Positions 45,588 to 54,458 of a stretch of 64,000 bases of DNA are shown piece by piece. Under the pieces are notes generated by a model. The model did no database searches, was not told the DNA's origin, and worked only from the letters and a program-made list of their open reading frames with translations. Location of the stretch: assembly GCF_002443295.1 (NCBI RefSeq), contig NZ_BAOS01000013.1, forward strand, positions 227,299-291,298, read 5' to 3'. The first letter of the stretch is position 1. Each line of letters starts with the position of its first letter. The translations under genes and the position numbers were made by a program. Source of the stretch: Candidatus Scalindua japonica (GTDB lineage: Bacteria > Planctomycetota > Brocadiia > Brocadiales > Scalinduaceae).

Positions 45588-47078
45588 GTGAAAGGTGCTA
45601 ATTTGAAAAAAATAATTCTTATAAATCCTCATCCTATAGGTAACGTAGGCGAGGAAAACGTTTCAGTACTAAACCAAATGCCCGTGAACCTGGGATATCT
45701 GAAGGCATTAACACCCGATGACTGGGAAGTAGATATAATAGATGAAACCCAGGAGCTGGCGGTAGATGAAAAAGGTGAAAATGTCTGTTTCGATAAAACA
45801 AATGTCGTCCTGGTTGGAATAACGTCCGTCAGCTATCAGGCAAACAGGGCATACCAGATCGCCACCGCATGCAAAAAGAATGGAATTCCCGTAATAATGG
45901 GTGGAGTACATGCTACAAGTTATCCTGAAGAGGCGGCCCAATACGTTGACTCTGTAGTAATAAGAGAAGCAGTTCCGATATGGGAAGAGATAATCTCTGA
46001 TTTTGAAAATAACGAACTTAAACCGACTTATGATGGCGGCCTGACCCCTATGGAAACATATAAGGGGCTACTACCAGATAGAAAGTTTTTGACTGACAAG
46101 TACAAATATCGGTACTCTGGCATTATTACAACTGCCGGCTGTCCGTTTAGCTGCGAGTTCTGTTCAGTTCCACAGTTCCAGGGAAGAAAGTACAGAGAAA
46201 GGCCAATAGATGATGTTCTGAATGAGCTTGAAGCGATAAAGGGGCAGTATAGAGGCCTCATACTTACAGATGAAAATTTCTACGGTCATAGTAAGAAATC
46301 TTACGAAAGGGTCAGAAACCTTTTTAAGGGGATGGTTGATAGAAAAATTTATCAGAACTGGTTCGGGTTTACTTCGTTGAATATTTATCAGGATGACGAA
46401 ACACTGGAATATATGGCAAAGAGCGGATGTGTAGGTGTACTCATTGGTATTGAATCTATAAATGAAGACGCGTTAAAATCGATGAACAAGGGAGTTAACC
46501 TCCGCATAACAATTGAAAAATACAGGGAAGCGGTAGCAAATATAAGGAAGCATGGACTTGCTGTCTGGGGGACCATGGTCTTTGGAAACGACAATGATAC
46601 ACCTGATACATTTAAAGATGTCGTTGATTTTATATTAGATGCAAAGATCGACATAATGACCTGTGGCTTATTGTGTCCATTTATCAATACACCGTTACAA
46701 AAAAGGCTTGATGATGATAACAGGTTGTTCAGGACCAACTTCCCGGAAGACTGGATCTATTATACATCGCACCATTTAACCTATGTTTTGTCTAAGCTCA
46801 CACTTCAGGAATTTATTGATGGCATAGAGTACGTTTACAACAATATATATTCGACCGATGTAATAAGAAAAAAATTCAGAGAAGCAAAAGATGAACTCAA
46901 CAACCTGAATGCCGCAATGTTCGCGTTCAGAGTTAATCTTGACTGGCAGGAGGTTTATAAACATCTGTTAGAAAACCTGAGAGAACTGCAGGCTTCAGGA
47001 GATTATGAGAGAGCCGTGGAACGGTACGAATCTCAGAAGGCCAAAACAAACCCGGACATGGCAGATATGAAGACGTGA
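45588..47078 (+). CDS. B12-binding-domain radical SAM enzyme
   Basis: 496 residues. Residues about 1-150 form a Rossmann-like cobalamin-binding domain (INPHPIGNVGEEN, GYLKALTPDDWEV, VGITSVSYQANRAYQIA, MGGVHATSYPEEA), without the DxHxxG motif. The radical SAM core starts at about 180 with CPFSCEFC (4Fe-4S ligands, CxxxCxxC) and continues with LTDENF and LIGIES. The C-terminal 110 residues are helical and unassigned. Two start codons are possible (GTG 45588, TTG 45603). These enzymes methylate, cyclise or rearrange unactivated carbons. Lying between acpS and ketosynthases, it is a good candidate for ring-forming chemistry on an acyl chain (inference). Confidence 0.92.
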   Translation: MKGANLKKIILINPHPIGNVGEENVSVLNQMPVNLGYLKALTPDDWEVDIIDETQELAVDEKGENVCFDKTNVVLVGITSVSYQANRAYQIATACKKNGIPVIMGGVHATSYPEEAAQYVDSVVIREAVPIWEEIISDFENNELKPTYDGGLTPMETYKGLLPDRKFLTDKYKYRYSGIITTAGCPFSCEFCSVPQFQGRKYRERPIDDVLNELEAIKGQYRGLILTDENFYGHSKKSYERVRNLFKGMVDRKIYQNWFGFTSLNIYQDDETLEYMAKSGCVGVLIGIESINEDALKSMNKGVNLRITIEKYREAVANIRKHGLAVWGTMVFGNDNDTPDTFKDVVDFILDAKIDIMTCGLLCPFINTPLQKRLDDDNRLFRTNFPEDWIYYTSHHLTYVLSKLTLQEFIDGIEYVYNNIYSTDVIRKKFREAKDELNNLNAAMFAFRVNLDWQEVYKHLLENLRELQASGDYERAVERYESQKAKTNPDMADMKT

Positions 47079-47380
47079 AATTGTTGATTAGCGTTATTAG
47101 ACTTCGGCTCCTCCCATTGTGACGTCGCTTTGAGCGTTCATCGGGACTTGATCCCGAACGGAGTCGAAGGATGAATATTGTCGCTTGGTAGTATAGTTTG
47201 TTTCTTAAAATTAAAAAACCAAAGAATAAATCCCCACTCCCCGGACAAACTGCGCTGAGGACTTTACTCCACTTTTGCGAAGAGAGAATAAGGGGGATTT
47301 ACTTTTTGTGATAATGTGGTCAGAATAGTTTGAGTACTGAAGAATCATGTATTTTCTGAATTTTTCCAAAGGATATTAAA
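47079..47380. other. intergenic stretch with a palindromic element
   Basis: Contains the inverted repeat listed at 47097-47171 and then GC-rich sequence with CCCCACTCCCCGG and a weak stem before the ketosynthase gene. No gene recognised. TTTTTCCAAAGGA precedes the ketosynthase ATG. Confidence 0.45.
47097..47171. repeat. inverted intergenic repeat (CTTCGGCTCC...GGAGTCGAAG)
   Basis: CTTCGGCTCC near 47101 pairs with GGAGTCGAAG near 47160 with one mismatch; inside, GTTCATCGGGA and TCCCGAAC form a nested stem. Related sequence (CATC-GG-, GAACG) also appears near 12530, 49880 and 63010. It looks like a mobile or REP-type intergenic element. Confidence 0.55.
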
Positions 47381-48589
47381 ATGCCGAGAGTTGTTGTTAC
47401 CGGTTTAGGATTAGTCATTGCCAATGGTATTGGTGTTACAAATGCATGGAATGCACTCATGAACGGTAAAGACGGCACGGCGGCATTAACATCTTTCGAC
47501 ACATCAAAATACAAAGTTCATCGTGCGTGTGAAGTAAAAAATTTCAGAATTGACACTGTTTTTGAAAACGAAACCACGGCAAACACGATACATAAGTACA
47601 CATACACTGCCGCAAAAGAAGCATTGATAGATAGTGGATTGAGTGATTTAGCAGGGTACAACAGAGAAAAATTTGGTATCGCTATCGGAACTTTAGCCGG
47701 AGAACTACCTCCATTTGAACACCTGTTGCGCAATGCACCTGAAGACAAAGCCAACGGCTTTGATATGGGTGTTGCACTAACGTATCCGCCATCTTCTATC
47801 ACCACACTACTCTCAGAAGATTTTGGTTTTGAAGGGCCTAATATGGTATCACTTAATGCCTGTTCTTCCGGCAACCATGCTATCGCCTGGGCTTTAGACC
47901 TTTTATATGAAGGAAAAGTTGATGTAATGCTGGTAGGTGGAGGTGAGCTTATCCCGCAAACAGAGTTTACACATTTTCATAATCTGAAAGCGCTGGCGCC
48001 TGAAAAATGCCAGCCATTTGATAAAGAGAGAAAAGGTCTGATAATTGGAGAAGGCTCGGGAATAATGGTATTGGAAACACTTGATTTCGCATCAAAAAGA
48101 AACGCTCAAATTTATGCTGAATTGAAGGGATATGGTATGAGCTGTGACGGACATCATATGACAGCACCCCATCCCGAAGGAGCGGGCGCAAAAGTGGCTA
48201 TGTCAAATGCACTTTCCATGGCCAATATGTCTTACAAGGATGTAGACTACATCAATGCGCATGGAACAGGAACACCATTAAATGACAGAATGGAGACAAT
48301 GGCAATAAAATCAATTTTTAAGGAACGGGCAAATGAAATAGCAGTCAGCTCTATAAAATCTATGATAGGCCACACAATGGGTGCGGCAAGCGCTATAGAA
48401 TCTGTCGTCAGCTGCCTGGCAATTAAAAATAACGCAATTCCACCTACCACACACTATGAAACACCTGATCCAGAGTGTGATCTGGACTATGTACCGAATG
48501 AGGGACGCGAAACAGAAGTTAACTGTGTTATAAATAACTCCTTCGCCTTTGGTGGGAACAATGTCACGAATATTTTCAGTAGATTATAG
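47381..48589 (+). CDS. FabF-type beta-ketoacyl synthase, catalytically complete
   Basis: 402 residues with the whole condensing-enzyme triad: Cys161 in SLNACSSGNHA, His294 in NAHGTGTP and His331 in SMIGHTMGAASA. The N-terminal VVVTGLGLVIANGIG and C-terminal NNSFAFGGNN are standard. It extends an acyl chain by decarboxylative condensation with malonyl-ACP. The next gene, a related protein without the triad, starts on the base after its stop, which is the arrangement of KS-alpha/KS-beta pairs in type II polyketide systems. The sequence is divergent from housekeeping FabF. Confidence 0.94.
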   Translation: MPRVVVTGLGLVIANGIGVTNAWNALMNGKDGTAALTSFDTSKYKVHRACEVKNFRIDTVFENETTANTIHKYTYTAAKEALIDSGLSDLAGYNREKFGIAIGTLAGELPPFEHLLRNAPEDKANGFDMGVALTYPPSSITTLLSEDFGFEGPNMVSLNACSSGNHAIAWALDLLYEGKVDVMLVGGGELIPQTEFTHFHNLKALAPEKCQPFDKERKGLIIGEGSGIMVLETLDFASKRNAQIYAELKGYGMSCDGHHMTAPHPEGAGAKVAMSNALSMANMSYKDVDYINAHGTGTPLNDRMETMAIKSIFKERANEIAVSSIKSMIGHTMGAASAIESVVSCLAIKNNAIPPTTHYETPDPECDLDYVPNEGRETEVNCVINNSFAFGGNNVTNIFSRL

Positions 48590-49819
48590 ATGAATAAAAA
48601 AGCAGTAATTACCGGTATTGGAATTGTATCTCCCTTGGGTATTGGACATCAGGATTTCTGGAACAATCTTGTTTCCGGCAATTCCGCAATAGCGCCGATG
48701 GAATGCCTTGATCTTTCAAGGTATGAATGTAAAAACGGAGCTGAAGTTAAAGGTTTAAACCCGGAAGAATATTTAGGTCGTAAAGGTTTAAGATATCTAA
48801 ATAAAGGAACAAAGTTTCTTGGTTCCAGCGCTAAGCTGGCAGTAGATGACGCAAATCTTGAAATAGATGAAGAGTTGGCAAACCATACCGGAATTCTCAT
48901 TGGTTCTTCCCTCGGAAATTTCTCACAGACAACCGATTACTTTCATGATATAATCAGGAAAGGCCCGGCGGAACTTTCACCCATGCAGAGCTACGATGTA
49001 GCCCTCAACTCTTCCATTAACTACGTATCTGTCTTCTTCAAGATGAAGAGTTTCGCAAGGACTATCTCGTCCGGCTTTACGTCGGGTACAGACGCAATTG
49101 GTAATGCCGTTAAACTTATTCAGAATGGGAAAGCAAAGGTAATTATTACCGGTGGAGTTGAACAGATCTCATTAGATTTATACATGATATTTTATATGAG
49201 GAAAATGCTGGCTGGATCAAGTAATATTGGAAATGAGATCAGCATGCCTTTCGATAAAAGAAGAGACGGTTTTATTATGAGTGAAGGCAGCTATGTATTT
49301 GTGATGGAAGAGTATGATCACGCAGTAAGTCGCAGGGCAAAGATATATGGTGAAGTTTCAGGCTTTGGAAGTCTCTTTTCAGGCAGCAGAAAAAGCGACA
49401 ATGAAAAAAGAGTTAAGAAAGCCCGGAACACGATGAAATTGTGTATCGAGGATGCAGGGGTTTCTACGAATGATATAGATTTGATTAATGCGAACGGAAA
49501 TTCAGGCAAGCAGTCAGACCTCATAGAAGCAAAGGCGATCATTGGATTATTTGGAGAGAAAGGAGAAGAAATCCCTGTGCACACCGTTAAATCGACATTA
49601 GGAGAAAGTTACGGTGCATCTGGTGCAGCACAGACAGCATCTGCCTTATTATCCATAAACAATGGCCTGATACCTGCTACCATTAATTGTGAAGAAAAAG
49701 ACCCTGAATGCAATTTGAATGTAGTTAAAGAAAAACTTGAAAAAGATGTAAATACAGTGCTTATAAACTCATTTGATCTATCAGGCAATAATTCATGCCT
49801 GGTTGTTAAGAAAGCATAG
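48590..49819 (+). CDS. catalytically inactive ketosynthase-like protein (KS-beta/CLF-like)
   Basis: 409 residues with the complete thiolase/condensing fold (KKAVITGIGIVSPLGIG at the start, NSFDLSGNNSCLV at the end), yet all three catalytic residues are replaced: Phe163 where the nucleophilic Cys should be (ISSGFTSGTDA), Asn302 for the first His (NANGNSGK) and Glu339 for the second (TLGESYGASGA). The Lys of the KS motif before Glu339 is kept. Chain-length-factor subunits of type II polyketide synthases likewise lack the Cys and set chain length by heterodimerising with the active KS. Immediate adjacency to the active gene supports a KS/CLF-like heterodimer. Confidence 0.92.
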   Translation: MNKKAVITGIGIVSPLGIGHQDFWNNLVSGNSAIAPMECLDLSRYECKNGAEVKGLNPEEYLGRKGLRYLNKGTKFLGSSAKLAVDDANLEIDEELANHTGILIGSSLGNFSQTTDYFHDIIRKGPAELSPMQSYDVALNSSINYVSVFFKMKSFARTISSGFTSGTDAIGNAVKLIQNGKAKVIITGGVEQISLDLYMIFYMRKMLAGSSNIGNEISMPFDKRRDGFIMSEGSYVFVMEEYDHAVSRRAKIYGEVSGFGSLFSGSRKSDNEKRVKKARNTMKLCIEDAGVSTNDIDLINANGNSGKQSDLIEAKAIIGLFGEKGEEIPVHTVKSTLGESYGASGAAQTASALLSINNGLIPATINCEEKDPECNLNVVKEKLEKDVNTVLINSFDLSGNNSCLVVKKA

Positions 49820-49960
49820 CATTGTCATTCCTGCTTTCCAGTCCCCGCCAGAATGCAAGTCGGACTGGTGAACGATTCATCCGGACAGGCAAACAGCCTT
49901 TATTGTAATACGGCTCGTTTCGGAAACAAGCCCTACAATTTACAAACAATCTAATACATT
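49820..49960. other. spacer with degraded intergenic repeat
   Basis: The stretch 49838-49895 (CCAGTCCCCGCCAGAATG, then GAACGATTCATCCGGACAGG) resembles 62990-63050 and, in reverse, 12520-12570. It separates the ketosynthase pair from the reductase gene. Confidence 0.4.
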
Positions 49961-51988
49961 ATGAACAAATTATTCGAACCAATAAATATCGGCAGCTTAG
50001 AAGTCAAAAACCGGATCGCCATGTCAGCTATGGATCTTGGCTTTACCTCAGACGGTTCAATAAACAAACGTTTTATAGATTTCTATGTAGAAAGGGCCCG
50101 TGGCGGAGTGGGTTTGATTGTAGTAGGCGGATGCTATCCGGAAATGACTGGCAAGGTATGGAAGAGCATAATTGGCCTGGATAAGGATGAATATATACCC
50201 GGTTTAAAAAAACTAACCGATAGGATACACAAACATGATACTATGGTTGCGGCACAAATACTTCATGGTGGGAGAAGTGCGTCTTCATTTTTCTCAAAGA
50301 CTCACCCTGTATCACCATCAAGCCTGTCACACGTCAACATAAAACAGAAACCACATGTCCTGACCATCCCTGAAATAAAGAAGGTAATAGATGGTTATGT
50401 TGCTGCAACAATAAGAGTAAAAAAGGGTGGGTTTGACGCGGTTGAGATTCATGGTGGTATGGGTTACCTTATCAACCAGTTTCTCTCTAAAGCTACGAAT
50501 AAGAGAAAGGACAGATATGGCGGTAGTCTCAAAAACCGCATTAGGTTTGCGAAAGAGATTATTGAGGCCATAAAGAAAAAAGCCGGAAAGAGGTATCCAG
50601 TAATCTTTCGGATGTCAGGTGCAGATTTTGTAGACGAAGGCCTCCAGATAGATGAGAGCATTGAGATAGCGAAAGAGTTGGAAAAAGCTGGTGTGGATGC
50701 GTTTAATGTTTCCCCCGGCTGGCATGAAAGCCGCACTCCAATCATGCTTATGGCCATACCCAGAATGGCTTATATCTTTCTGTCTGAAAAGATTAAGGAT
50801 CACGTAAACGTACCGGTTATAGGATCAGTGAGGATAAATGACCTGGCCCTGGCCGAAAAAGTTATAGACAACAATCGTGCAGATATTGTTTCAATAGGAA
50901 GGCCATTAATTGCTGACCCTGAATTACCAAAAAAATATAAGAAGAGACTATTTGATGATATCAGAAAATGTATCGCCTGTAATCAGGGATGTTTTGACTC
51001 TTTATTAAATTTCAAATCGGTCAGTTGCTTATATAATGTCAGAGCTGGTAAAGAGAGTAAATCCAAGGTCAGGAAAGCGAAAAAGAGAAAAAAAGTAATG
51101 GTTATTGGTGGTGGACCGGGAGGTATGGAGGCAGCAAGGATTGCAGCGTTAAGAGGACATGACGTACATCTGTTTGAAAAAACAGATACGCTTGGTGGTC
51201 AATTGAAATATGCTTATATCCCTCCGGGTAGAGAAGAGATAGAGAATGTTGTCACATTCCTGGCAAACCAGATAAGAAAACTAGATGTAAACATAGAGCT
51301 TTCTACAAAAGTAGATACAAAAACGATTAATAATCTGAAGCCCGATGTTGTAGTCGTAGCGACAGGTGGAAGCCCTCTTATTCCGAAAATTTCCGGTGTT
51401 AAAGAGAAAAATGTTGTTGTGGCCGAGGATGTATTTGATAATAAGGTAAAGGTTGGTGAAGACGTCGTCATCATTGGAGGAGGTACAATCGGCTGTGAAA
51501 TTGCACTACACACCGCAAAGATGGGTGCAATGGAACCGGAAGTCGCCTGCTTCCTTTTGAAGAACAGAGTTATAAATGGGGAAGAGGCCGTAGAACTCAC
51601 GTCAAAGGGAAAACGAAACATCACCATCCTGGAAATGAAAAATAAAATAGGAGGAAGATTCGGTATTTCAACAAGATGGGTTATCTTAAAACAGGTAGAA
51701 GATGCCGGTATCAAAAGTATAACAGGGATCAAAGTAAAGAATATATCGACTAAATCTAAACAAAAAAAAGAGAAAGATAAAGTCTGCGTAACTTTTGAAC
51801 AAGAAAGTAAAGATACTAAGATTTTTGCGGATACGGTTATCATTGCCGCAGGATACAAATCCAATCAGGATATCACAAAAAAACTAAATGGTAAGATTGA
51901 TGAATTATATAAAATAGGCGATTGTGTAGAGGTGAGAACTGCACTCGAAGCAATCCATGAAGGGTTTGAAGTTGGATTGAAGATTTAA
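49961..51988 (+). CDS. FMN/4Fe-4S/FAD ene-reductase (2,4-dienoyl-CoA reductase type)
   Basis: 675 residues, the length of the NADH:flavin oxidoreductase family with an Old-yellow-enzyme barrel. An N-terminal FMN barrel (about 1-330) contains EIHGGMGYLINQFLS, then the DRYGGSLKNRIRF motif. The 4Fe-4S ligands lie near 337 (CIACNQGC and a fourth Cys in SVSC). NAD(H) and FAD Rossmann motifs follow (VMVIGGGPGGMEAA near 380 and VVIIGGGTIGCEIA). Most relatives have HAAHGYL where this protein has HGGMGYL, so the second active-site His is absent. It may reduce C=C bonds in unusual acyl intermediates. Confidence 0.93.
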   Translation: MNKLFEPINIGSLEVKNRIAMSAMDLGFTSDGSINKRFIDFYVERARGGVGLIVVGGCYPEMTGKVWKSIIGLDKDEYIPGLKKLTDRIHKHDTMVAAQILHGGRSASSFFSKTHPVSPSSLSHVNIKQKPHVLTIPEIKKVIDGYVAATIRVKKGGFDAVEIHGGMGYLINQFLSKATNKRKDRYGGSLKNRIRFAKEIIEAIKKKAGKRYPVIFRMSGADFVDEGLQIDESIEIAKELEKAGVDAFNVSPGWHESRTPIMLMAIPRMAYIFLSEKIKDHVNVPVIGSVRINDLALAEKVIDNNRADIVSIGRPLIADPELPKKYKKRLFDDIRKCIACNQGCFDSLLNFKSVSCLYNVRAGKESKSKVRKAKKRKKVMVIGGGPGGMEAARIAALRGHDVHLFEKTDTLGGQLKYAYIPPGREEIENVVTFLANQIRKLDVNIELSTKVDTKTINNLKPDVVVVATGGSPLIPKISGVKEKNVVVAEDVFDNKVKVGEDVVIIGGGTIGCEIALHTAKMGAMEPEVACFLLKNRVINGEEAVELTSKGKRNITILEMKNKIGGRFGISTRWVILKQVEDAGIKSITGIKVKNISTKSKQKKEKDKVCVTFEQESKDTKIFADTVIIAAGYKSNQDITKKLNGKIDELYKIGDCVEVRTALEAIHEGFEVGLKI

Positions 51989-52092
51989 CATAATAGCAGC
52001 ATGGGTGGTATGGGAAAAACTTGTTTGTCCGTGTAATGCATTGATAATTTTCACATTTAACACTGCAAAGAGTAATAGGGATTTAAAAAAAT

Positions 52093-52917
52093 ATGAAAGA
52101 TATTCGAATGAACCGTGGTGATAACTCTGGTTATGACCATCTGGGATTTGAAGAGATAGAGGCTGATAACGGCAAGACAATCGGGGTAATTTACCTTAAC
52201 AAACCTGATAGGAACTCTCTGGGTTCCTGGCTACTTGACGCTATATATGATAAGATGGACCAGTACGAAAACAATGAGAAAGTTGGCGCCATTATTATTG
52301 CCAGTAAGTTAAGAGGTGTATTCTGTGACGGTGTAGATCGCGAAGAGTTATTCGGATCATGGATTTCAGATCTGGTAGCAAAGAAAGACTACGAAAGATT
52401 CCATCGCTCCTACGAGATGCTTGTAGAAATGGAAAATTGCCAGAAACCGGTTATTGCCGCAATTAATGGAATTGCAATAGGAGCCGGGATTGAACTTGCA
52501 ATGCTATGTGACTTGCGTATCGCATCAGAACGTGCATTCTTTAATTTACCGGAAGCCAAACCGCAACTTGGCATTATTCCCGCACTGGGAACAACACAAC
52601 GTTTACCTCGATTAATTGGTCACGCGCGAGCAAAAGAGATGTTGTTTCTTGGTAATATGGTCCGAGCAAAAACTGCTCTGGAATGGGGTCTGGTCAATCA
52701 GGTAGTACCACACAATGAGCTTTTAAAGAAAGCGATAGATATGGCAAAGGTGCTGTTAGAAAGAGAGACTGGAGTACTCATAGAAATGAAAAAATGTGTC
52801 AACTTTGCTGGTGAGAATGATATTACAAAAGGCCTGGAATACGAGGTCGGTATATTTGCTGATATGATGCGGTCTAAGCTGTCGGCAAAGAATACCGCTC
52901 CCTTCCAAACTACTTAG
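52093..52917 (+). CDS. crotonase-superfamily enoyl-CoA hydratase/isomerase-like protein
   Basis: 274 residues. Both crotonase acid/base Glu residues are kept (GAGIELAMLCDL near 135 and LPEAKPQLGIIPALGTTQRL near 154). The first oxyanion-hole region reads VFCDGVDREE, where CAGAD-like is usual. The N-terminal 30 residues are extra. It could hydrate, dehydrate, isomerise or even cyclise enoyl thioesters, given the breadth of the superfamily. It is on the same strand as the reductase (105-base gap) and fabG (88-base gap). Confidence 0.92.
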   Translation: MKDIRMNRGDNSGYDHLGFEEIEADNGKTIGVIYLNKPDRNSLGSWLLDAIYDKMDQYENNEKVGAIIIASKLRGVFCDGVDREELFGSWISDLVAKKDYERFHRSYEMLVEMENCQKPVIAAINGIAIGAGIELAMLCDLRIASERAFFNLPEAKPQLGIIPALGTTQRLPRLIGHARAKEMLFLGNMVRAKTALEWGLVNQVVPHNELLKKAIDMAKVLLERETGVLIEMKKCVNFAGENDITKGLEYEVGIFADMMRSKLSAKNTAPFQTT

Positions 52918-53005
52918 TCAGACGGAAAGGCACAAAGTGAGCAATGCATAAACTTAAATGCAAAATATGATTTTTTATTAATAATAATTTCCTGGAGGTG
53001 ATACT

Positions 53006-53743
53006 ATGAGTAACAAGACGGCAATAGTAACAGGCGGTACAAGAGGTATAGGTAAAGCAATCACACTTGAACTGGCAAAAAGTGGTTACAATGTCGCCTT
53101 CAACTATAGCAAAAGTGATGACCTGGCAAAAGAACTTGTAAAAGAGATAGAAGGACTCGGAGTCAAGGCCATGGCAAAGAAGGCAGATGTATCGAACTTT
53201 GAAAGTGCTAAAACAATGGTTAAAGAAGTTAAGGATGAATTCGGCCAGATCGATATTCTTGTCAACAACGCTGGAATAACAAGGGACAAACTCCTCGCCC
53301 TGATGAAAGAGGACGACTGGGATGATGTAATAAACATTAATCTGAAGAGTGTCTATAACTTCTCCAAGGCGGTAATTATGACCATGATCAAACAGAAGAG
53401 CGGAAACATACTCAATATAACCTCTGTCAGCGGTATTGCGGGTGTTGCGGGCCAGGCCAATTACTCTGCTTCCAAAGCAGGAATGATAGGCTTCACAAAA
53501 GCCCTTGCAAAAGAAGTTGGTAAGGCAAAAATTAATGTTAACGCCATTGCATGCGGGTTCGTAGAAACAGACATGACCTCTGAACTTCCTGAAGAGTACA
53601 AGCAGAAGATGATAGATATGACTGCCCTGAAGCGATTCGGTACAACTGATGATGTCGCAAAAACAGCAATGTTCATGCTTTCAGATGGTGCAAAATATAT
53701 TACAGGCCAGGTATTGTCTATCGATGGTGGGTTGGCGTTATAA
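53006..53743 (+). CDS. fabG: 3-oxoacyl-[ACP] reductase
   Basis: 245 residues, the FabG length. TGGTRGIG at 9-16 binds NADP(H); NNAG at 87-90; Ser140, Tyr153 and Lys157 form the catalytic set (ITSVSG, NYSASKAG). The closing SIDGGLAL is standard. TGGAGGTGA lies upstream of the ATG. It should reduce the beta-ketoacyl product of the ketosynthase. FabZ and FabI functions are not encoded in this window, unless the crotonase and the ene-reductase take their place. Confidence 0.95.
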   Translation: MSNKTAIVTGGTRGIGKAITLELAKSGYNVAFNYSKSDDLAKELVKEIEGLGVKAMAKKADVSNFESAKTMVKEVKDEFGQIDILVNNAGITRDKLLALMKEDDWDDVININLKSVYNFSKAVIMTMIKQKSGNILNITSVSGIAGVAGQANYSASKAGMIGFTKALAKEVGKAKINVNAIACGFVETDMTSELPEEYKQKMIDMTALKRFGTTDDVAKTAMFMLSDGAKYITGQVLSIDGGLAL

Positions 53744-53897
53744 TTTAAACAGGTAGCTATTTCTTGAACTAAACTCAGCTTTTACAGAATTAACAACAAT
53801 AATTTGTTTAATAAAATCCTTGTAATCTTTGTTTATCTGTGTCTAAAATCAAAATTTCCCTGTGGTTACAAAAAGGCAGAAAGGAGTTTATACAAAA

Positions 53898-54209
53898 ATG
53901 CTCTTCTTACTTAAAGTTCAAATACAAAAAATACCCGATATGCCGGTAAAGGATTTTCTGGGATTTGTAGTCAAGGAGTGGGAATATTTTATCAGGATGA
54001 GAAAAAGGGGCAGGATCCTTGCCGGTGGGAAACTGGCAGGAAGCAGAGGCGCCGCGGCTATTATTGAAGTCGATTCGAACGAAGATCTTGACCAACTCGT
54101 AACCAACCTGCCGCTCTTCCCATTTTTCACAGACATAGAGATAACCCCACTAGTGCCTACTGACAAGGCTTTACTTGATGTCAAACGAATCCATTCACTT
54201 ATGAAGTAA
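53898..54209 (+). CDS. muconolactone-isomerase-like (dimeric alpha/beta-barrel) protein
   Basis: 103 residues from the ATG at 53898 (AGGAG 10 bases upstream; the earlier in-frame start at 53862 would put the Shine-Dalgarno inside the gene). It matches the muconolactone delta-isomerase family: MLFLLKVQIQKIPDMPV, ILAGGKLAGSRGAAAIIEVD, and DLDQLVTNLPLFPFFTDIEI with the LPLFPF signature and the closing TPL. The fold is the ferredoxin-like dimeric barrel shared by polyketide cyclases and monooxygenases. There is no aromatic-catabolism gene nearby, so an isomerase or cyclase role for the neighbouring lipid cluster is possible (inference). Confidence 0.85.
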   Translation: MLFLLKVQIQKIPDMPVKDFLGFVVKEWEYFIRMRKRGRILAGGKLAGSRGAAAIIEVDSNEDLDQLVTNLPLFPFFTDIEITPLVPTDKALLDVKRIHSLMK

Positions 54210-54458
54210 TGAGACAACATTGACGTTACGGGTTGCATGTTGCGAGTTAAGAGATTTTATTTAATACACCAGGGTGTAAAACACCAAAGCCGAGTATAGC
54301 GCATAGCGCAATTCTCGGAAAATTATAAAGTGACTGGCACCTATGTAAAAGTGCCCTGTATGATACCAATATTCCTTGTAGGTCAGGTTTCTATACTTGA
54401 AGTAATCCTGAAATTCCAAAAGTCAATTTGTAATGGTTATATATACAATGAGAACTAG

